From positions 1 to 20,106 of the forward strand of contig CAKQWG010000048.1 in NCBI GenBank assembly GCA_934278005.1: DNA of 20,106 nt, written 5' to 3'. Each line of letters begins with the position of its first letter. Positions within the stretch are counted from its first letter, which is position 1. Shown here one piece after another: positions 15,278 through 20,106 of this stretch. The position numbers and the translations under genes were made by a program. The notes beneath the pieces were generated by a model. The model saw nothing but the letters and a program-made list of their open reading frames with translations. It did no database searches and was not told where the DNA came from. This stretch comes from an uncultured Pirellulaceae bacterium (GTDB lineage Bacteria > Planctomycetota > Planctomycetia > Pirellulales > Pirellulaceae).

Positions 15278-16252
15278 TCAATTGAACAACAGGTACACCA
15301 CGGCCAGGGCTAGGATAGCGGCTATGAGAGCGACGGCGCTGTTGAGAAGTAATTTGTTTCGGCTAAGCCGGTTTGCGAGGGTACCCCAACCGGGGCTAAC
15401 GCCCTGCGGCTGATTAGGATGATCGGGGCTGGTTTCCAGCAAATCAGCTTCCAAGCGAGCGGACTCGACTTGGGCAGCGGCGAGCTGGGCAGCCGCCTGG
15501 CTAAGCGCCGGATCAGCCAAGGCAGCACGCGGCTGGTGTTGCGTTTCACCGATGGCGTCCCAGGCCTGTTGCTCTTTAGGTGCACGCTGCGACGGCACTT
15601 GGGGCGGTCCCTCATCGGCATCGTGGAGAGCTGATTGCAAGCTGCCACCGGAAGGGCTGTCGTCGGAAGGGCCGCCGTCAGAAGCGGTGCCGCCGGAAGC
15701 CGCTGAGGCAGCGGTGTCGTCGGAAGCCGCTGAGGAAGAGGTGCTCGAGTGCGACGGAAGATAGCGATCGACCAGTTCGCGAATGGCTGATCCGCCACTT
15801 TGCATCGTGAACTGGATATCGGGACCTCGTGAAGATAGCCGCAGGATGTCCCCTGAGCGCAGCGGAAATTTATCTTTGAGCTGATGCTGATTGACAAAAG
15901 CCGAATCGCCGGAGACGCGCACCACGTACCATCCCTCGGTGCCACGCCGCAGCAGTAGCTTACTGGCTGCCTGTGGATACTGCTCACTGGAGAAGCGCAG
16001 CAGACAGTCATGGTGGAAGCCGAGCATGACTTCATGCTCATCGGTTCCAATCAATTCGCCAGCGCGTGGTCCGTCGGCGATAGTTAATACGATGCCGTTG
16101 GCGGGCCGATCGTTCGCCAGGGGAACGAGCGTTGGCGGAGCGGTATCGGAGAACGCCAGCGGCGGCACTTGCGGAGGCTGATCGTAAGATGAGTTGTATT
16201 GGGAAACCGTAGCGAGCTTGCTGGCACCAATTCTGCGAAGCGGTTTGGGCAT
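15278..16252 (-). CDS. Tail-anchored degenerate-FHA protein with embedded repeat peptide
   Basis: 324 residues from ATG 16252 (GAGGA lies 11 nt upstream; TTG 16261 is the alternative). Residues about 52-150 have the FHA strand pattern (VLTIADGPRAGELI, VMLGFHHDCLLRF, KLLLRRGTEGWYVVRV, DSAFVN, LRSGDILRL), but the Gly-Arg and Ser-x-x-His phosphate-binding residues are missing. A Ser/Asp/Gly/Ala-rich, probably disordered stretch (165-205) and an Ala/Glu coiled segment (245-275) follow. The repeat-encoded peptide NQPQGVSPGW (residues 280-289) comes next, then a single C-terminal helix (NSAVALIAAILALAVVYLLF). It should be anchored in the inner membrane with its FHA in the cytoplasm. Same direction as the Hsp70/FHA genes; divergent from the sigma-54 regulator. 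Confidence 0.78.
   Translation of the reverse strand: MPKPLRRIGASKLATVSQYNSSYDQPPQVPPLAFSDTAPPTLVPLANDRPANGIVLTIADGPRAGELIGTDEHEVMLGFHHDCLLRFSSEQYPQAASKLLLRRGTEGWYVVRVSGDSAFVNQHQLKDKFPLRSGDILRLSSRGPDIQFTMQSGGSAIRELVDRYLPSHSSTSSSAASDDTAASAASGGTASDGGPSDDSPSGGSLQSALHDADEGPPQVPSQRAPKEQQAWDAIGETQHQPRAALADPALSQAAAQLAAAQVESARLEADLLETSPDHPNQPQGVSPGWGTLANRLSRNKLLLNSAVALIAAILALAVVYLLFN
15386..15415. repeat. Intragenic copy of the 39-bp repeat core
   Basis: 30 bases identical (reverse complement) to the core of the array at 14871. They lie within the tail-anchored FHA gene, read in frame as NQPQGVSPGW just before the membrane helix, in the same orientation as the 15199 copy. Confidence 0.95.
16222..16237 (+). 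promoter_or_regulatory. Candidate sigma-54 (-24/-12) promoter
   Basis: TGGCACC-AATT-CTGCG matches the sigma-54 consensus TGGCACG-N4-TTGCW at the TGGCAC block and the TGC of the -12 element, with the essential 10-bp GG-to-GC spacing. Oriented toward the sigma-54 activator gene at 16422, it would start transcription near 16248. It lies inside the first codons of the divergent FHA gene, so chance is possible. Confidence 0.35.
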
Positions 16253-16421
16253 TGCAGCCAATTTCCTCAGGCACTCATGAACGAAACAACTCTCCGCCCA
16301 TCATACTCGGAGCGCAGAGCCGCAAGCAGAGGTTTGCCTGCCGTTTGGCGGATAAAACAGGCATGGTGTCGCGAGGGCTGGCCGCTGTCGCGGCTTTGTA
16401 CGATGAACTACACTGAGAAGC

Positions 16422-18317
16422 ATGACGCCAATGCCTCAATTCAGTTCCGGTTGTTCGCTTGCCAGCGAGCTCTTAGCAGCCATTGCGCGCAGCAAGACCA
16501 TCGACGAATTCCGCGAACAGGCGCTGGCTGCCGTGGGCGATCAGTTTGGTCAAGCTCGCGTGGCTTGGGTGCACCAACAAGGTGCGCACTGGGAAGTGGC
16601 TGGTTCGGCTGGTTCGCTGACGCACCTGCCCATCGAACTAGCCGCCACGGCCGGTGAACACATGAGCGTGCTCAGCGCTGAGGGCTGGCTGGCCGTGCCC
16701 GTGGCTGGACGCTTGCAACCCCCTGAAGTGCTACTGCTGAGTCCGGCCAATGTGGTCGACGCCGACGAAGCGGAGGCCATGGGACACATCCTCCGCAGCG
16801 GCATTGTCATCGCTCAGGATCATTCCGAATTGCAATCCCGCGTCGAGCAGTTGCAGACGCTGCTGCAGCTGGCGGCCGATTGGCAGCACAGCCACGATCT
16901 GAGCGAACTGTTAAACAATATGGCGCTCGCGGCCGCGCGGGTGCTGCACGGCGATCGGGCGAGCATCTTTCTGTGGGATAAAGCGGCCGGACAATTGGTG
17001 GGCCATCCAGCCATGGGCGTGGAAGGGGCGGCGCTGCGCATTCGCGATGATCAGGGTATCGCAGGACAAGTTCTCAAAAGTGGACAAGCAGAGCGCTGGG
17101 ACGCGACGGGCGACCCCGATGCGATCAATGCCAAAGTCGGCCGCCAGTTAGGCTACGTGACGCGCTCGTTGGTGGCCGTGCCGCTGCTCGATCGTCGCCA
17201 TCGGCCGTTGGGGGTGTTCGAAGTTCTCAACCACCGCTCGGGGCAGTTCTCTGCCGATGACGAGCGATTTCTAGCGGAGTTAGCCCGGCATGCGGCGGCA
17301 GCCGTGGAGAACACCCAGCACATCGCCTCGCTGATCAAGAGTCGCGATCGACTGGTGCAAAGCGTTTCGGAATCGCTGCAGCTGATCGGTAACTGCCCTC
17401 AAATCCGCGCCCTGCGCGATACGCTTGCCCGCGTGGCACCTACCGAGTTAGCGGTGCTGATCCTCGGCGAAAATGGCACGGGCAAAGAGGTAATCGCTCG
17501 CAGCTTGCACCTGCAGAGCAACCGCCGCGACCAGCCCTTTGTGGCGGTCAACTGCGCCGCTATTGCGGAAACCTTGCTCGAGAGCGAACTGTTCGGTCAT
17601 GAGAAGGGGGCATTTACCGACGCCGTCAGCCAGCGGGCGGGGAAGTTTGAACTGGCTTCCGGCGGAACCCTGCTGCTGGATGAGATCGGCGAGATGAGCA
17701 CCGCTGGGCAGGCCAAGCTACTGCGCGTGTTGGAGGACAAAGTGGTGGTGCGCGTGGGGGGGAGCCAACCCATTCAAACCGACGTCCGCGTCATTGCGGC
17801 CACCAATCAGGACTTAGTCAAGCTGGTGCGCGAAAAGCGGTTCCGCGAGGACCTCTATTTTCGTTTGAACGTGGTGACTTTGCAATTGCCGCCGATGCGC
17901 GAGCGCGGCGAAGATGTGATCGTGCTAGCGGAGCATTTCTTGCAGCAGTTTGGGCATCAGATCGGGCGTCCTCCGCCGACGCTCTCGGCCGCCGCGCGAC
18001 GACGCCTGCTGGCTCACCCCTGGCCCGGCAACGTCCGTGAGCTGCGAAACCTGATGGAACGCGTAGCCTACTTAACTAGCGGATCGGTCGTCGACGAATC
18101 CGACTTGGCCTTCGTGCTGTCGCCGCTGTCGGCCGGCGACATCGCCCAGGTGCCCGCCAACTTAGCGCTTTCCGATGCCACGGCCCAGTTTCAGCGGCAA
18201 TACATCGCCCGTCACGTAGAGTCGTCCTCGGGCAATCTCGCAGCGGCCGCCAAGCAGCTGGGGCTGCACCGCTCTAACCTTTACCGCAAAATGCAGCAAC
18301 TGGGCATGAGCGAGTAG
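16422..18317 (+). CDS. Sigma-54-dependent transcriptional activator with GAF sensor
   Basis: 631 residues, a bacterial enhancer-binding protein. The N-terminal 130 residues look like a degenerate GAF-like sensor. A clear GAF domain (about 145-305: RVLHGDRASIFLWD, RSLVAVPLLDRRHRPLGVFE) follows. The AAA+ domain has Walker A GENGTGKE (349-356), the sigma-54 contact loop GAFTDA (396-401) and Walker B LLLDE (D420, E421); the later NVRELRN and DLYFRLNVV are typical. A Fis-type HTH ends the protein (AAAAKQLGLHRSNLYRKMQQ). There is no response-regulator receiver domain, so it responds to a bound small molecule or protein rather than phosphorylation. ATG 16422 follows GAGAAG; ATG 16431 is an alternative. 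The downstream protease gene is a plausible target, unproven. Confidence 0.95.
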   Translation: MTPMPQFSSGCSLASELLAAIARSKTIDEFREQALAAVGDQFGQARVAWVHQQGAHWEVAGSAGSLTHLPIELAATAGEHMSVLSAEGWLAVPVAGRLQPPEVLLLSPANVVDADEAEAMGHILRSGIVIAQDHSELQSRVEQLQTLLQLAADWQHSHDLSELLNNMALAAARVLHGDRASIFLWDKAAGQLVGHPAMGVEGAALRIRDDQGIAGQVLKSGQAERWDATGDPDAINAKVGRQLGYVTRSLVAVPLLDRRHRPLGVFEVLNHRSGQFSADDERFLAELARHAAAAVENTQHIASLIKSRDRLVQSVSESLQLIGNCPQIRALRDTLARVAPTELAVLILGENGTGKEVIARSLHLQSNRRDQPFVAVNCAAIAETLLESELFGHEKGAFTDAVSQRAGKFELASGGTLLLDEIGEMSTAGQAKLLRVLEDKVVVRVGGSQPIQTDVRVIAATNQDLVKLVREKRFREDLYFRLNVVTLQLPPMRERGEDVIVLAEHFLQQFGHQIGRPPPTLSAAARRRLLAHPWPGNVRELRNLMERVAYLTSGSVVDESDLAFVLSPLSAGDIAQVPANLALSDATAQFQRQYIARHVESSSGNLAAAAKQLGLHRSNLYRKMQQLGMSE

Positions 18318-18335
18318 GTCAAAATGACCTATAAT
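18315..18335 (+). promoter_or_regulatory. Palindrome overlapping a TATAAT box (candidate operator/promoter)
   Basis: A perfect inverted repeat TAGGTCA-AAA-TGACCTA (18315-18331) begins at the activator's stop codon and overlaps a perfect TATAAT (18330-18335). It is followed by about 110 nt of leader before the protease start. No -35 matches at 17 bp, so a regulator bound at the palindrome may replace it. There is no T-run, so it is not a terminator. Confidence 0.45.
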
Positions 18336-18446
18336 TGATGGACTAAGGCCGCTTGGAGTCTGAGCTTACGTTATGGCTTCGGCCGCGCGTGAGCACCGGT
18401 GGCTGCGTGGCATTATCGCAGAAATTTAGGGAGTAGATCGATTAGT

Positions 18447-19958
18447 ATGAAACGGAACTCATATCCAGCCGGGCAACTTCCTAGTGGTTTCCCGTTGCTG
18501 TTTGACTCATGGCGGGCCCGCCTCGCACGCTGCCAGCTGAGGGCCTGCGTCGCAGTCTTGAGCGCGGCCTGCTGCCTGCCGGTTGTTGTAGTAGCTCAGG
18601 AGGCTGTGCTTCAGCCAGATACCGTGATTCAGCCAGCTACCGTGATTCAGCCAGCTACCGTTGCTGAGGCTGCGGCTCAGCAGCAGGCCCCTGTTTCCGC
18701 TCAAGCGGTGACTTCTTCCCAAGAACCGACTTCCTCTCAAGCGGCGACCGATGAGCCTGCGCCGGCGGAGCAGCTAGAATCGCCTGCCGTAGAATCGCCT
18801 GCGCTAGAATCGCCTAGTGAGCCGGCTGGCAACGAATCGAGCGGCAAGCAGCCTGCCGCGCCGCCACACACGGCGATTGAAAAGTCGCCCGATGCGGCAG
18901 CTGAAAAGTTATCTGAAAAGTCCGCTGATGCGGACGATGAGGCGCAGGCGGCACAGCCTGCAGCTAATAAGCCCGGTTTGGGGCCTGCGCTGGCTCTGTC
19001 GCGAGCTTTCCGCGAATCGGCGCAAAAAGCGCTTCCCACCGTGGTGACCGTTTTCTGCCGCACCAAAGACGCCAGCGCCGCCAATCCAGTGCTGGGCATT
19101 ATCGGTGGAGAGCGGGCGCAGAAGTTCGACAGCGTTGGTTCGGGAGTGATCATCAGCGACGATGGCCTGATCCTCACCAATCACCACGTTGTGGCCAACG
19201 CCGAAGTTATCGAGGTGCGTCTTCAGGACGGACGACAGTTTCGCGCGGAGAATCCCAAGTCGGACCCTCAAAGCGACGTAGCTATCGTCAAGATCAACGT
19301 TCGCGGACAGCTGCCTGCGGCCGAGATCGGGAGTTCGGATGACCTCCACGTGGGCGATTGGGTGATAGCTATCGGCAGCCCCTTCATGATTGAATCCTCG
19401 GTCAGTGCGGGGATCATCAGCGGTACCGGCCGCTACCAGACACTCTCACGCGACGTCAAGGGACAGTTCTTGCAAACCGACGCAGCTATCAACCCAGGTA
19501 ACTCCGGCGGTCCCCTACTGGACTTGGATGGACGTGTAGTCGGCATTAACACGGCCATTTCTTCGCGCACCGGGGGTTTTGAAGGAATTGGGTTTGCCAT
19601 CCCGATCGATCGCGCCATGTGGATCAAGAGCGAGTTGATGCAGTACGGCACCGTCCGCCGCGGCTATGCTGGTCTGCGGGCCTCGAGCGTCCCGTATGAG
19701 CTCGCCCGCAAGCTAGATCTTCCGGAGAATTCGGGAACGATGGTCAACAGCGTGGTATTTGATCGCCCGGCCGCCAAGGCCGGACTGCTGCCAGGAGACG
19801 TGATTGTCAGCCTAGCCGGTGCCCGCGTGCAGTCCAACGCCAGTTTCGCTGAGCTGGTGCAGCAGTCGCCCATCGGGCAACCCCTACCCATCACCATCAT
19901 TCGAAATGGCGAGCGCGTCGAGCTGCAGTTAGAACTAGTGGCCGATCCCCGCAATTGA
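18447..19958 (+). CDS. HtrA/Deg-type serine protease with one PDZ domain
   Basis: 503 residues from ATG 18447. An upstream GTG (18399) keeps the frame open, but the sequence from M18447 has a basic n-region and a hydrophobic core (ACVAVLSAACCLPVVVVAQE) suited to a signal peptide, though with a long n-region; GGGAG lies 13 nt before the start. A Pro/Ala/Glu/Ser-rich linker of about 120 residues with short tandem repeats follows. The trypsin-like domain has a catalytic triad H247 (TNHHVV), D277 (DPQSDVAIVKI) and S353 (NPGNSGGPL). A single PDZ domain (about 405-500) holds the GLLPGDVIVSLAG loop. It likely degrades or processes damaged envelope proteins in the periplasm. Family normal length is 350-480; the long linker is unusual. 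It is downstream of the sigma-54 activator by 129 nt. Confidence 0.95.
   Translation: MKRNSYPAGQLPSGFPLLFDSWRARLARCQLRACVAVLSAACCLPVVVVAQEAVLQPDTVIQPATVIQPATVAEAAAQQQAPVSAQAVTSSQEPTSSQAATDEPAPAEQLESPAVESPALESPSEPAGNESSGKQPAAPPHTAIEKSPDAAAEKLSEKSADADDEAQAAQPAANKPGLGPALALSRAFRESAQKALPTVVTVFCRTKDASAANPVLGIIGGERAQKFDSVGSGVIISDDGLILTNHHVVANAEVIEVRLQDGRQFRAENPKSDPQSDVAIVKINVRGQLPAAEIGSSDDLHVGDWVIAIGSPFMIESSVSAGIISGTGRYQTLSRDVKGQFLQTDAAINPGNSGGPLLDLDGRVVGINTAISSRTGGFEGIGFAIPIDRAMWIKSELMQYGTVRRGYAGLRASSVPYELARKLDLPENSGTMVNSVVFDRPAAKAGLLPGDVIVSLAGARVQSNASFAELVQQSPIGQPLPITIIRNGERVELQLELVADPRN
18611..18672 (+). repeat. 18-bp tandem repeat inside the protease linker
   Basis: An 18-bp unit encoding QPATVI is repeated from about 18613, followed by a partial copy. 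A second set of 15-bp units encoding LESPA/VESPA lies at about 18774-18814. Both sit in the low-complexity linker and probably arose by replication slippage. Confidence 0.8.
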
Positions 19959-19968
19959 TTTCTAGAGC

Positions 19969-20106
19969 TCATGGATAAGGTACGTAATTGATGACGGGAT
20001 TCAGAAGCTGCGTCGGGTTAGGCTCGTTAGGTGGCCCATGCAGCGGACCGCAGCGGGTAGAGGAGCCAGCCGCTGGGCAGACAGATACCAGTCGCCCAGG
20101 TACCAG
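19969..20106 (-). CDS. Possible 3' end of a gene running in from the right edge
   Basis: On the minus strand two frames are open to the window edge. One ends at the stop 19969-19971 (tail GPPNEPNPTQLLNPVINYVP). The other ends at 20001-20003 (GDWYLSAQRLAPLPAAVRCM). I cannot tell which, if either, is coding. It would be convergent with the protease gene. Confidence 0.2.
   Translation of the reverse strand: MVPGRLVSVCPAAGSSTRCGPLHGPPNEPNPTQLLNPVINYVPYP

Noticed and set aside
18315..18331. The palindrome read as an intrinsic terminator of the activator gene
   Set aside because: The stem is only 7 bp, AT-containing, and no T-run follows.
19959..20106. Structured RNA (RNase P-like) at the right edge
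   Set aside because: None of the conserved blocks of RNase P, tmRNA or SRP RNA could be matched.

Overview
The window looks like a chromosomal segment of a planctomycete, most likely of the Pirellulaceae type. The evidence is a DUF1559 prepilin-like protein paired with a small lipoprotein, a YdjY-type secreted protein, a planctomycete-style J-like/FHA protein, many start codons other than ATG, moderately high GC, and several families of short palindromic repeats between and inside genes. No phage or insertion sequence gene is visible.

Left part (1-5566): a 69-bp tandem repeat with a hairpin core precedes a prepilin peptidase (337-1593). A GNAT-like hypothetical gene (1545-2168) overlaps its 3' end. 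An HNH endonuclease (2321-2830) and a possible 52-codon ORF follow. On the minus strand lies a DUF1559 prepilin-like gene (3652-4674) with a downstream lipoprotein gene (3129-3557), separated by a strong hairpin. The prepilin peptidase is a plausible processing enzyme for the DUF1559 protein. 4906-5566 holds no convincing gene.

Middle part (5567-11899): on the minus strand are tRNA-Leu(UAA), a CxCxxC small protein with a small membrane protein upstream of it, glutathione-independent formaldehyde dehydrogenase (fdhA), and a two-gene operon of a heparinase-like protein followed by the PLP homeostasis protein YggS. YggS carries an unusual hydrophilic insertion that starts in a palindromic repeat. 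A YdjY-like exported protein on the plus strand follows.

Right part (11954-20106): this is the most interesting region. An Hsp70 homologue (12864-14819) overlaps by 8 nt a gene for a degenerate J-like domain fused to two FHA domains. Upstream, in the same direction, is a tail-anchored degenerate-FHA protein with a repeat element embedded in frame. Divergently lies a GAF plus sigma-54 activator (16422-18317), followed by an HtrA/Deg-type protease (18447-19958). A candidate -24/-12 promoter precedes the activator and a palindrome overlapping TATAAT precedes the protease. The layout suggests, as inference only, a protein-quality or phosphosignalling module joining a dedicated chaperone, FHA readers, a sigma-54 switch and an envelope protease.
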